Numbered from the stretch's first letter, positions 1-6,568 are shown. The stretch is 9,177 bases of DNA from Gammaproteobacteria bacterium UBA6724 (GCA_002454165.1 DKIG01000039.1:1-9177); one strand, 5' to 3'. Made by a program: numbers and translations. The notes: generated from the sequence alone by a model not told the origin.

Positions 1-143
1 CGGGTGAGCGCCGCGCGATCTTCGTCATAGCCGAGGGTGTTGAAAAAGTTTTTGAGCCGGTTGCGCACCGAAATCGGCTTGGCGCGAAATCGCGTTGAGT
101 GAATGTAGAGCAGCGCGAACGAGCCACCTCGCCATCCCCCCAC
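1..143 (-). CDS. possible 5' end of an unrecognised gene, cut by the window edge
   Basis: Reading leftward, a frame stays open from a GTG at 143-141 to the window edge, 47 codons. Its GTG overlaps the last base of the preceding gene's TAG stop (TAGTG), a common arrangement for translational coupling. The peptide contains the stretches FALLYIHSTRFRAKP and RLKNFFNTLGYDEDRAAL, which look protein-like, with mixed aromatic, basic and acidic residues and no low complexity. I do not recognise the family. By my count the stretch is about 60% G+C, higher than its neighbours, so it could also belong to a differently composed segment. A frame on the + strand is also open from 3 to 98, so the coding call is weak. 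No Shine-Dalgarno sequence is obvious. If real, it would be the last visible gene of the cmoA-cmoB-ycaQ operon. Confidence 0.3.
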   Translation of the reverse strand, partial: MGGWRGGSFALLYIHSTRFRAKPISVRNRLKNFFNTLGYDEDRAALT

Positions 144-1339
144 TAACCCACCAACCCAGACAATAACTTCCGCAATGTCCCTGGGCGGGTCTGTTCAATA
201 ACGACTGTTGGGCAATAGTTAATCCTGGCGAGTTGCTGGATGCCGTCGGCGAGGGCTACTAAGAAGGGTTCGGTTATCTTCCCCTGGTCTTCAAGCACAA
301 GATGTTTCACAACCAACACCTCTGCCTTGCGGTCTGCCTTGGCGTCCAGGCGGCCCACCAGCAGGTCACCCCACAAGATGGGCAGGCTGAAGTAGCCGTA
401 CTTTCTTTTTTCTGCTGGCAGATAGCATTCCAGTTGATAATCAAACTCGAAAAGTAGTTTGGTTCGTTGTCGGTTAATGACGAGATTGTCAAACGGCGAC
501 AGGATTCTAACTCTGCGTTTTCCTAATTTAATGGGAAGTAGCGACAGGAGGCACGGCGTCGTGTAATAGATCGCTTCGTCAAGCGGCACTGTCACCAGTT
601 CACCAGATTCTGTTAACTGGTCAATCGCCGTCCGAAGGTCCTGTTTTAGTTGCACGCCGGCAAGTTGTTGGATGCTACTCCGGGCATAACCCAGGTCCTG
701 CTCCCTTGCCATCCCCAGTGCCTGCACCATGGTCTGGACGATAAATTGCGCCCATTCTTCCCGACTCGGCAGGCTGGTATCGGTGCCGACGGGGAGGACT
801 CTGTCCCGCAGGTCGTAAATCTTCTGAAAGCCGTTTCTATGCGTCACCATCAACTCGCCCGCGAGGAACAGATGCTCCAAAACCCGCTTGGCAGGTTTCC
901 ATTGCCACCAGCCGTTTTGTTTGTTTTTTCGGGGGTCTTTGAAATCTTTTGATTGCAGGGGACCCTCTGCTTCTATTCTGTTCAGAATATGCGCTGCCAG
1001 CCGTTTGTCGGTCTTGCGTGTAGCCGTCCAACCATGCATCACCGGTAGATAAAATCTGTAATGCTCAAATGGCAGATAGGCCGCCGCATGTCCCCAGTAT
1101 TCAAAAATCTGGCGACTCTTATGCAGGTCCAACAGCATCTTCGCGTCGAAATTCTCAACACGTGTGGCAAGGATATGCTCGTGTGCTCGCCGGACGACAG
1201 AAATGGTATCAATTTGCAGGTAGGAGAGACGCCGAATGGTAGATAGCACCGCTCCTTTACCAGTCCCGAACTGGTGCTTTTTCAAAAGTCCCTGCTGATG
1301 CAGAAACAGCCTTCTGGCGTCTCGTCGCGTGATAGTCAT
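143..1339 (-). CDS. ycaQ: YcaQ/AlkX-type DNA interstrand-crosslink glycosylase (winged-helix, AlkZ-like family)
   Basis: This 398-residue protein matches the YcaQ/AlkZ family (HTH_42, winged-helix DNA glycosylases) in length and layout; E. coli YcaQ is about 410 residues. Near the N-terminus it reads RLSYLQIDTISVVRRAHEH. The Q42-I43-D44 element fits the family's catalytic Q-x-D motif, the form of E. coli YcaQ (AlkX), as opposed to Q-x-Q in the antibiotic self-resistance AlkZ enzymes. Known members remove N7-alkylguanine and unhook interstrand crosslinks from nitrogen-mustard-like agents. The rest of the protein would form the tandem winged helices and beta barrel that grip DNA (family knowledge, not visible residue by residue). 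The ATG overlaps the cmoB stop as ATGA, so translation is probably coupled, and no strong Shine-Dalgarno sequence precedes it. The Q-x-D form suggests general crosslink repair; no antibiotic biosynthesis cluster is visible nearby. Confidence 0.88.
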   Translation of the reverse strand: MTITRRDARRLFLHQQGLLKKHQFGTGKGAVLSTIRRLSYLQIDTISVVRRAHEHILATRVENFDAKMLLDLHKSRQIFEYWGHAAAYLPFEHYRFYLPVMHGWTATRKTDKRLAAHILNRIEAEGPLQSKDFKDPRKNKQNGWWQWKPAKRVLEHLFLAGELMVTHRNGFQKIYDLRDRVLPVGTDTSLPSREEWAQFIVQTMVQALGMAREQDLGYARSSIQQLAGVQLKQDLRTAIDQLTESGELVTVPLDEAIYYTTPCLLSLLPIKLGKRRVRILSPFDNLVINRQRTKLLFEFDYQLECYLPAEKRKYGYFSLPILWGDLLVGRLDAKADRKAEVLVVKHLVLEDQGKITEPFLVALADGIQQLARINYCPTVVIEQTRPGTLRKLLSGLVG

Positions 1340-2328
1340 GTAGATTTCCGGCGATTGGCGATGAGTATCGCGCGCTTCGGTGCGGGATAGCCTTCTACCG
1401 TCAACCCCGGGTCCTGGGGGTCAAGACAATCGCTGAGAGATTGGAAACTCATCCACTCGGTGCTGCGTTGCTCTTCTGTTGATGTGACAGAAACATTCAC
1501 CCTTCTGATGTGAGTAAATCCAACCCTATGCAACATCTGTTCAAGCAACAGGGTAGAAGGAATGAACCAGACATTCGCCATCCGCGCATAACGGTCCCGG
1601 GGAATGAGCAGGGTGTTTTCATCACCGTCAATCACCAGGGTTTCCAGGATGAGTTCTCCTTTAGGAGAGAGAAAACTTAGCAGGTCGCTCAGATGCCCCA
1701 GGGGGGAGCGACGATGGTACAGAACGCCCAGAGAGAAGACTGCATCAAAAGCACCGAAAGGCGGTAGTTGCTCAGCGCGCAAGGGCAGGGCGTAGGCATG
1801 ATTTTCGGTAATGAGTTGCTGGATGAGTTGGAACTGATAGTTGAAGACCAGGGTCGGATCAATACCAAGCGCGAGCCGGGCACCTTCCCCCAGCATTCTG
1901 AAGAGGTGGTATCCGTTGCCGCAACCAATATCCAGGACCAGTTTGTTTGCCAGCGGCGAGATGTGCGGCACTATTCGCTGCCACTTCCAGTCGCTCCGCC
2001 ATTCGGTATCAATAAAAGTACCCAAAATGTTAAAGGGTCCCTTGCGCCAGGGCATGAAGGCTTTGAGAAGTTGTGGAATATCCTCGTCCGACAGGGCTGG
2101 TCCGATTTCCAGAGTGTCCTGATTAAAGACAGCATCGTAGCGCGTCGACTGTCGCAGTTGCTGTAGTTGTTGTAGTTGCTGTAGCGCCGACTCCCACTCG
2201 GCTGTTGTGCCATGCCTAGTTGAGTGGGTCGCCAATGCTTCACGCAGTGCCGGATGATGCTGGGCAATTCTGGTATTGGCAGTCGCCTCGAAAAATCGGT
2301 TGAGATCAGGTGATAATTTTGTAGGCAT
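1336..2328 (-). CDS. cmoB: tRNA U34 carboxymethyltransferase CmoB
   Basis: CmoB transfers the carboxymethyl group of carboxy-SAM to 5-hydroxyuridine at tRNA position 34, giving cmo5U, which widens wobble decoding. The 330-residue product matches E. coli CmoB (323 residues) along its length: LMPWRKGPF-like segment at about 90-99, DTEWRSDWKW at 107-116, the SAM-binding VLDIGCGNGYH at 131-141, GVLYHRRSPL at 201-210, ETLVIDGDENT shortly after, and VEGYPAPKRAIL near the C-terminus. I chose the ATG at 2328. A TTG at 2373 in the same frame would add 15 residues with no counterpart in E. coli, though it would leave only 8 bp to the upstream stop. Neither start has a clear Shine-Dalgarno sequence. An N-terminal Gln/Leu repeat is described separately. 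The gene sits in the cmoA operon and overlaps ycaQ by 4 bp. Confidence 0.95.
   Translation of the reverse strand: MPTKLSPDLNRFFEATANTRIAQHHPALREALATHSTRHGTTAEWESALQQLQQLQQLRQSTRYDAVFNQDTLEIGPALSDEDIPQLLKAFMPWRKGPFNILGTFIDTEWRSDWKWQRIVPHISPLANKLVLDIGCGNGYHLFRMLGEGARLALGIDPTLVFNYQFQLIQQLITENHAYALPLRAEQLPPFGAFDAVFSLGVLYHRRSPLGHLSDLLSFLSPKGELILETLVIDGDENTLLIPRDRYARMANVWFIPSTLLLEQMLHRVGFTHIRRVNVSVTSTEEQRSTEWMSFQSLSDCLDPQDPGLTVEGYPAPKRAILIANRRKST
2157..2183. repeat. three 9-bp direct repeats inside cmoB
   Basis: On the + strand GTTGCTGTA, GTTGTTGTA and GTTGCTGTA follow one another without gaps. Read from the coding strand they give the CmoB segment LQQLQQLQQL. The unit is a multiple of three, so copy-number change would lengthen or shorten a helix without breaking the frame. 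Against E. coli CmoB this region appears a few residues longer. Confidence 0.75.
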
Positions 2329-2381
2329 AACATTGGTGCGACAGAGTGTTAGGGGACAAAGTGCTAGTGCCAAATCGTTAC

Positions 2382-2909
2382 TCAGGAATCTCTTGTTATC
2401 ACTATATGCTCGGCGAGCATGGTGTAGGCATTGAATGATTTTATGACCAGATGGGAAAGAAGTTGTTCGGCGAGAATGTGAGTCATTCGAAACAGATAGA
2501 GTGATGAAGCGAAGAGCATCAAATAATATTCACCCATCCAGGATGCCACAATCATGGCGATGACATAGATGATGGTTGAGGAGAGGTAGGAGCCGGTCTC
2601 TGTGGTGAAGGCTGCGAGCACTGTCCAGAAAATTCCAATAAGAGGTGCGGCGATGATGGCTAACCAGCCGAAGTTCATGATGACCAGGCCCAGGCAGATG
2701 AGTAGTAGCACTATTGAGGCGATGAGCATGGCATGGATGATGAATTTTTGTCTGATGGTGGACAGACCCGCAAAATCTTTGACCTCTCCACTACGGACGC
2801 GGAAAAAGAATTGTCGCGAAATGCTACGGGATATTGAAATGCTTGAAGCGCCGATTGCGATTTCATTGACTAGAGTCTCAAACTCTTCTGCTGAGGAAAT
2901 TTTGTCCAT
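2382..2909 (-). CDS. small polytopic membrane protein of unknown function between cmoA and cmoB
   Basis: I do not recognise this 175-residue protein. Residues 1-55 are soluble and mixed in charge (MDKISSAEEFETLVNEI at the start, a Ser/Ile-rich stretch at 22-31). Hydrophobic segments that look membrane-spanning lie at about 57-78, 82-101, 108-124 and 128-141. A C-terminal tail of about 30 residues follows (HILAEQLLSHLVIKSF). No signal peptide, cysteine cluster or catalytic motif is visible. The start ATG has only a distant AGGA, 13 nt away. The gene follows cmoA after a 91-bp gap and ends 53 bp before the chosen cmoB ATG, or 8 bp before the alternative TTG, so co-transcription with cmoA and cmoB is likely. 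In many gammaproteobacteria cmoA and cmoB are adjacent, so this gene looks like an insertion. Its role in tRNA modification, if any, is unknown. Confidence 0.75.
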   Translation of the reverse strand: MDKISSAEEFETLVNEIAIGASSISISRSISRQFFFRVRSGEVKDFAGLSTIRQKFIIHAMLIASIVLLLICLGLVIMNFGWLAIIAAPLIGIFWTVLAAFTTETGSYLSSTIIYVIAMIVASWMGEYYLMLFASSLYLFRMTHILAEQLLSHLVIKSFNAYTMLAEHIVITRDS

Positions 2910-3000
2910 AAGTGTGTAGTTATCCTGGTTGTGAAGGCGTCGTGAAGTTGTGGTGCTTGTCAGCTTAGCGATACCATCTGTAGGATGCTTTTATTTGACA

Positions 3001-3735
3001 CTAGTTGATAGCGAGAAACGCCGTGAAATTAAAACAACGGAAGCATAACTCTATTTGATTGAATCCGGCTACCGATAATCTTTTCCGGTGTTCAGCTTCT
3101 GTGTTTGATTGCAATACTTTCTCCAGTGCAGTGCGTTTTTGAGATATTTCCAGATTACTGTACCCATGATATTTTTTGAATTCGTGATGCAGGTCGGTCA
3201 TCAAATTTTGTTGTGCTTGATCGGGGAAGTGTATTTTTTCCGCCAGAATGAGGATCCCGCCTGGTTGCAATCCTCTGGCAATTCTCCGCAAAATGTCCGG
3301 ACGTTCCGCATCGGCTATAAACTGAAGCGTAAAATTGAGGACGACGACTGATGCCTTCTCAATCTTTGTTTCGCGGAGATCTTCCAGCAGTATCTCACTA
3401 CTTACCCCTGAGTGATCGCCTAAGAGATTAGCCTTGCATCGCTCCACCATGGCAGGTGAATTATCAACACCAATCACATGACACGAGTCTGGCGCATGGT
3501 GTTTGATCTGTAGTGTTGAGGCACCGAGCGAGCAGCCGAGGTCGTAGCAGTTGGTGCCTGGCCTGGCGTACCGAGCGACCAGCATCCCGATCATCTCCAG
3601 CAACAATCCATAACCCGGCACGCTGCGCTCAATCATGTCCTGAAAAACATCCGCCACCTGCGCATCAAATTGAAATGTCTCAACTGATGACATGGGTGCA
3701 GCATAGACAGTGTCTCTTTTTGTTTGCCTGCTCAC
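3001..3735 (-). CDS. cmoA: carboxy-S-adenosyl-L-methionine synthase CmoA
   Basis: CmoA makes carboxy-SAM from SAM and prephenate, releasing phenylpyruvate; CmoB uses the product on tRNA. The 244-residue protein aligns with E. coli CmoA (247 residues) from its first residues: RDTVYAAP near the start, FQDMIERSVPGY, MIGMLVARY, YDLGCSLGAST at about 64-74 (SAM loop), DNSPAMVERC at 91-100, VVLNFTLQF at 131-139, the GYSNLEISQKR segment, and FRCFNF near the end. I chose the GTG at 3735 because an AGGGAG lies 9 nt upstream and the N-terminus then matches the family. An in-frame ATG at 3756, with a weaker GAGAG about 7 nt away, would add 7 residues and cannot be excluded. It is the first gene of the leftward operon, 91 bp ahead of the membrane protein gene. 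Confidence 0.95.
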   Translation of the reverse strand: MSRQTKRDTVYAAPMSSVETFQFDAQVADVFQDMIERSVPGYGLLLEMIGMLVARYARPGTNCYDLGCSLGASTLQIKHHAPDSCHVIGVDNSPAMVERCKANLLGDHSGVSSEILLEDLRETKIEKASVVVLNFTLQFIADAERPDILRRIARGLQPGGILILAEKIHFPDQAQQNLMTDLHHEFKKYHGYSNLEISQKRTALEKVLQSNTEAEHRKRLSVAGFNQIELCFRCFNFTAFLAIN

Positions 3736-3744
3736 CTTACATTG

Positions 3745-3750
3745 CTCCCT
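3745..3750 (-). promoter_or_regulatory. Shine-Dalgarno sequence deciding the cmoA start
   Basis: On the minus strand AGGGAG is followed by 9 nt and then GTG (3735-3733). This supports the GTG start over the upstream in-frame ATG at 3756. Confidence 0.6.
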
Positions 3751-3787
3751 GAGCATCTTTGGCTCTCTTTGATAATCCAGATGGTCA

Positions 3788-3796
3788 ATTATAACA
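3788..3796 (-). promoter_or_regulatory. extended -10 promoter of the cmoA operon
   Basis: The minus strand reads TGTTATAAT, a perfect TGn extension plus the consensus TATAAT hexamer. No good -35 hexamer is seen at the usual spacing, which fits an extended -10 promoter. Transcription would start near 3781, leaving a leader of about 45 nt before the GTG start of cmoA. Confidence 0.6.
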
Positions 3797-3830
3797 AACC
3801 TTTTCCTTCGTCTTTCCCCCGCTTCACCAG

Positions 3831-3878
3831 CCCTTGCTTGCCCCGGAATGATGGTTGAGGAGGGACGAGGGGCAAGGG
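3831..3878. repeat. G/C-rich imperfect inverted repeat
   Basis: CTTGCCCC at 3837-3844 is the exact reverse complement of GGGGCAAG at 3869-3876. CCCTTGC at 3831-3837 can alternatively pair with GCAAGGG at 3872-3878. The loop is about 24 nt and has no adjoining T-run on either strand, so a simple intrinsic terminator is unlikely. It may be a remnant of a dispersed repeat. Confidence 0.4.
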
Positions 3879-4017
3879 GATTGGCACCGTCATGCTATCG
3901 CTACGCAAGGCACCTACCCCTGGCTTGAACAGGCAGGGCAACCACAGGACTGAGTCTTGACACCACCATCGGCTGGCAGCACAATAGCGCCCTTATTTTG
4001 CCTGGGGGGATTGCCCC

Positions 4018-4046
4018 TTAAATTGATGGCTGGGCATTGATAGAAT
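4018..4046 (+). promoter_or_regulatory. candidate promoter of tRNA-Gln and the prs operon
   Basis: TGA-TAGAAT at 4038-4046 is an extended -10 element. A poor -35 (TTAAAT, 4018-4023) lies 17 bp upstream. The bases after the -10 are G/C-rich (ACCGGCGCG), like the discriminators of growth-controlled stable RNA promoters. Transcription would start near 4053, about 50 nt before the mature tRNA. Confidence 0.45.
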
Positions 4047-4104
4047 TACCGGCGCGTACATGCCTGTGAGTAGCGGGTTTGTCGGGAGGCAGAAGTTGAA
4101 GATT

Positions 4105-4180
4105 TGGGGTGTCGCCAAGTTGGTAAGGCACAAGGTTTTGATCCTTGCATTCGCAGGTTCGAGTCCTGCCACCCCAGCCA
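4105..4180 (+). tRNA. tRNA-Gln, anticodon UUG
   Basis: The 76-nt gene folds as a standard cloverleaf. The acceptor stem is TGGGGTG (4105-4111) with CACCCCA (4170-4176), followed by discriminator G and an encoded CCA (4178-4180). The anticodon stem is CAAGG/CCTTG (4131-4135, 4143-4147) around loop TTTTGAT, with anticodon TTG at 4138-4140. The T stem is GCAGG/CCTGC around TTCGAGT. It closely resembles E. coli tRNA-Gln, including the weak first U-A pair typical of glutamine tRNAs. It stands 73 bp before prs with no visible terminator between them, so it is probably processed from the prs transcript. Glutamine tRNA is not a cmo5U substrate, so its closeness to cmoA is positional only. Confidence 0.97.
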
Positions 4181-4253
4181 TGTTTGGACATCACCCTGTT
4201 GCAATCCGTTAACCAGATGACTGCCTGAGTCGCTGAATAAAAGAAGCAAATCC

Positions 4254-5222
4254 GTGGCCGAATTAAAAATATTCTCGGGTAATGCCCATCCCACCCTGAC
4301 CGATAGGGTGCTTGATCGGTTGCGAATGGACCCGGGCAATGCCGATGTTGCTCGGTTCAGCGATGGCGAGGTCTCCGTTGAAATACATGAGAATGTTCGG
4401 GGCAAGGATGTTTTTGTCATCCAGCCGACCTGTGCCCCCACCAATGACAATTTGATGGAACTGATTGTGATGGCGGACTGCCTCCACAGGGCATCCGCAT
4501 CGAGAATTACCGCAGTCATCCCTTACTTTGGTTATGCCAGACAGGATAGAAGGGTGCGCTCGGCACGCGTCCCCATTACGGCAAAGGTCGTGGCCGATAT
4601 GCTGGTCAGTGCTGGTATCAATCGCATCCTGACCATTGATTTACATGCCGATCAGATACAGGGCTTTTTTAATATTCCGGTTGACAACATTTATGCCACG
4701 CCGGTGTTGCTTGATGACATTTATCAGCAGAAGTATGAAAACCTGGTGATAGTATCCCCTGATGTTGGTGGAGTGGTCCGGGCGAGAGCCATAGCCAAAC
4801 AACTTGACGATGCTGATCTTGCGATTATTGACAAGCGTCGTCCCCAAGCTAATGCAGCAGAAGTCATGCATATTATTGGTGATGTCGCCAACCGGACCTG
4901 TGTGCTGGTGGACGATATTGTGGATACGGCAGGGACGCTTTGTGCTGCGGCAGACGCCCTCAAAGCTAATGGCGCCAAAAAGGTCCTTGCTTATTGTACG
5001 CATCCGGTATTATCGGGCAACGCCATATCAGACATTAGCCACTCAAAGATAGACGAACTGGTTATCACGGACACAATTCCACTGTCGCAAGAAGCAGCGG
5101 ACGCAAGCCAGATTCGGCAACTCAGCATTTCCGAAGTTCTGGCAGAGTCCATCCGTCGGATCAGCATTGAGCAATCGCTTAGCGCTCTCTTCAAGAAACG
5201 GAGCCAGGCTTCATTGTTTTAG
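4254..5222 (+). CDS. prs: ribose-phosphate pyrophosphokinase (PRPP synthase)
   Basis: Prs converts ribose 5-phosphate and ATP to PRPP and AMP, feeding purine, pyrimidine, histidine, tryptophan and NAD synthesis in the cytoplasm. The 322-residue product aligns throughout with E. coli Prs (315 residues): RFSDGEVSVEIHENVRG at about 34-50, CAPTNDNLMEL at 60-70, the ATP-binding IPYFGYARQDRRVRSARVPI at 89-108, catalytic-loop DLHADQIQGFF at 129-139 (His131), SPDVGGVVRARA, IDKRRP, and the PRPP-binding VLVDDIVDTAGT at 217-228. A short Lys/Arg/Ser tail (KKRSQASLF) extends past the usual end. The start is GTG, which gives the expected N-terminus (AELKIFSGN); the ribosome binding site AAGAAG is weak. The gene lies between tRNA-Gln and rplY, the usual gammaproteobacterial order. 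Confidence 0.98.
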   Translation: MAELKIFSGNAHPTLTDRVLDRLRMDPGNADVARFSDGEVSVEIHENVRGKDVFVIQPTCAPTNDNLMELIVMADCLHRASASRITAVIPYFGYARQDRRVRSARVPITAKVVADMLVSAGINRILTIDLHADQIQGFFNIPVDNIYATPVLLDDIYQQKYENLVIVSPDVGGVVRARAIAKQLDDADLAIIDKRRPQANAAEVMHIIGDVANRTCVLVDDIVDTAGTLCAAADALKANGAKKVLAYCTHPVLSGNAISDISHSKIDELVITDTIPLSQEAADASQIRQLSISEVLAESIRRISIEQSLSALFKKRSQASLF

Positions 5223-5261
5223 ATGGCTTCAATGAATACCTCGTCATATACAAAAATTATC

Positions 5262-5269
5262 TAAGGAGT
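5262..5269 (+). promoter_or_regulatory. strong Shine-Dalgarno sequence of rplY
   Basis: TAAGGAGT precedes the ATG at 5277, with 8 nt after GGAG. It is the best ribosome binding site in the prs-ychF block, as expected for a ribosomal protein made in large amounts. Confidence 0.8.
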
Positions 5270-5276
5270 CTCCATC

Positions 5277-5951
5277 ATGGCAGATCAACTTGTACTGAAT
5301 GCCGAACTGCGTACAGACCGAGGGAAGAGTGTGAGTCGCCGCCTGCGTCGGCATGCCGATAGGGTGCCCGCGATTCTCTACGGCGCCCAGGAGCAGCCCC
5401 AGGCATTGTCAATCTTGCATAAGGATTTACACCGGGCATGTGAAACCGAAGCCTTCTTTTCACAGATCTTCACCATCAAGGCAGCGGGCAAGACCCAGGA
5501 AGTGATATTGAAAGACCTGCAACGTCATCCTGCCAAGGACCGCATCCTGCATGCTGACTTTATGCGTGTCCGAATGAATCAGATGATCACCGTTGAGGTG
5601 CCGCTACACTTCCTTAACGCAGATACCTGCGTCGGCGTGAAGCAGGGCGGCGGCAATGTTTCTCACAACATGACATCTATTGAAGTCACCTGCTTACCGG
5701 GGGACCTACCTGAATACATAGACATAGATATTGAACACCTTGAGATCGGCGATTCCATTCACATGAGTGAGCTGAGGTTGGCGGAAGGCTTGACCGTCCC
5801 GGTTTTGCAGCAGGGCTCTGACTATGATCATGTCGTGGTTTCCGTGTATTTACCGAAGAAGATTGAAGAAATAGAACCAGAGCCCACCGAGGAAGAGGAA
5901 GTGCCCGAGTCGGAAGCTGAGCAAGACACGCCCACCGAGGACGAGACATAA
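5277..5951 (+). CDS. rplY: 50S ribosomal protein L25/general stress protein Ctc, long form
   Basis: L25 binds 5S rRNA in the large ribosomal subunit. At 224 residues this is the long TL5/Ctc form, not the 94-residue E. coli form. Residues about 5-95 form the RNA-binding domain (LNAELRTDRGKSVSRRLRR at 7-25, VPAILYG at 30-36, VILKDLQRHPAKDRILHADF at 76-95). Residues about 102-192 form the second beta domain (VEVPLHF, GGGNVSHNMTSIEV, CLPGDLPEYIDIDI, LEIGDSIHMSEL). From about 195 the tail is strongly acidic (EEIEPEPTEEEE), probably disordered. It follows prs by 54 bp and precedes pth by 11 bp. The start codon is ATG with a strong ribosome binding site. Confidence 0.96.
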   Translation: MADQLVLNAELRTDRGKSVSRRLRRHADRVPAILYGAQEQPQALSILHKDLHRACETEAFFSQIFTIKAAGKTQEVILKDLQRHPAKDRILHADFMRVRMNQMITVEVPLHFLNADTCVGVKQGGGNVSHNMTSIEVTCLPGDLPEYIDIDIEHLEIGDSIHMSELRLAEGLTVPVLQQGSDYDHVVVSVYLPKKIEEIEPEPTEEEEVPESEAEQDTPTEDET

Positions 5952-5962
5952 CTCGCCCGCCA

Positions 5963-6562
5963 GTGAGCGCGTCACTTGAGTTGATTGTTGGATTAGGTAA
6001 TCCGGGCACGGACTATGCGAACACCCGCCACAATGCGGGTGCCTGGTTTGTGGAAAAACTGGCAATGCAGGCGGGTGTCAACTTCAAGTCGGAGAGAAAA
6101 TTTTTCGGCAAGACAGCCAGGATAAAGATTTCAGCGCACAGGGTCCGGTTACTCCTGCCCGATACCTTTATGAATGAGTCAGGTAAAAGCGTCGCCGCCC
6201 TGGTTAATTTCTACAAGATTCCCCTGGAGAGAGTGCTGATAGCGCATGACGAGTTAGACCTTGCTTTGGGTCAGGTGCGGTTCAAGCAGGGTGGCGGTCT
6301 GGCAGGGCACAAGGGCTTGAGGGATATTGCCCGCTGTCTCAGTGCTGATCAGTCCTTCAAGCGTTTACGGATTGGTGTCAGCCATCCGGGAGACCGGGAG
6401 GAGGTGACAGGACATCTACTGGGGCAGATCAGGCGGGATGACAGGGCAATGGTTGATCAGTGTCTTGCTGAATCGCTCCGGGTTCTGCCGCTGGTAATCG
6501 CGGGTGACTGGCAGGGTGGGATGCGCCAGTTGCATAGTTTTTCGCCTCTGCTACCAGGCTAG
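5963..6562 (+). CDS. pth: peptidyl-tRNA hydrolase
   Basis: Pth cleaves peptidyl-tRNAs that drop off ribosomes, recycling the tRNA. The 199-residue protein matches the bacterial Pth family (about 195 residues): LIVGLGNPGTDYANTRHNAGAWFV at 7-30, PDTFMNESGKSV at 66-77, and HDELDL at 95-100. Catalytic His23, Asn13, Asn71 and Asp96 correspond to E. coli His20, Asn10, Asn68 and Asp93 in the usual numbering. The following glycine loop reads GGGLAGHKGLRD, so Lys117 stands where E. coli has Asn114, a residue implicated in substrate binding. The RIGVSHPGDREEVTGHLLG segment is also typical. The start is GTG, 11 bp after the rplY stop, with no clear Shine-Dalgarno sequence, so translation may depend on coupling. 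ychF follows after 6 bp. Confidence 0.96.
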   Translation: MSASLELIVGLGNPGTDYANTRHNAGAWFVEKLAMQAGVNFKSERKFFGKTARIKISAHRVRLLLPDTFMNESGKSVAALVNFYKIPLERVLIAHDELDLALGQVRFKQGGGLAGHKGLRDIARCLSADQSFKRLRIGVSHPGDREEVTGHLLGQIRRDDRAMVDQCLAESLRVLPLVIAGDWQGGMRQLHSFSPLLPG

Positions 6563-6568
6563 GCGGTC

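Larger units (their letters stand above)
3757..4104. other. gene-free divergent intergenic region
   Basis: These 348 bp separate the leftward cmoA operon from the rightward tRNA-prs operon. They hold the cmoA promoter, a candidate tRNA promoter and a G/C-rich inverted repeat, listed separately. The middle (about 3880-4015) contains only short hairpins, such as CCTG-CTTGAA-CAGG-like pairs near 3928-3945. Short frames here (for example 3789-3893 on the minus strand, 34 residues) lack ribosome binding sites. I see no convincing gene. Confidence 0.6.

Noticed and set aside
1768..2166. 132-codon rightward frame opposite cmoB
   Set aside because: It is antisense to a gene that matches CmoB along its full length, with no start signal or family resemblance of its own.
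2329..2373. Upstream TTG start giving a 345-residue CmoB
   Set aside because: The extra 15 residues (MALALCPLTL...) have no counterpart in E. coli CmoB and no clear Shine-Dalgarno sequence precedes the TTG. It remains a possible alternative because it would tighten spacing to the upstream gene.
3789..3893. 34-residue leftward frame upstream of cmoA
   Set aside because: It has no ribosome binding site, overlaps the cmoA extended -10 promoter and is Lys/Pro/Gly-rich from G/C-rich repeat sequence.
4181..4253. Separate promoter or terminator between tRNA-Gln and prs
   Set aside because: A TTGGAC-like element is present, but no matching -10 at proper spacing and no hairpin with a T-run was seen. 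Co-transcription is simpler.
3993..4519. Two leftward frames (62 and 157 residues) across the tRNA and the prs start
   Set aside because: They contain the antisense of tRNA-Gln (WQDSNLRMQG-type sequence, a familiar tRNA-derived artefact) and overlap prs.
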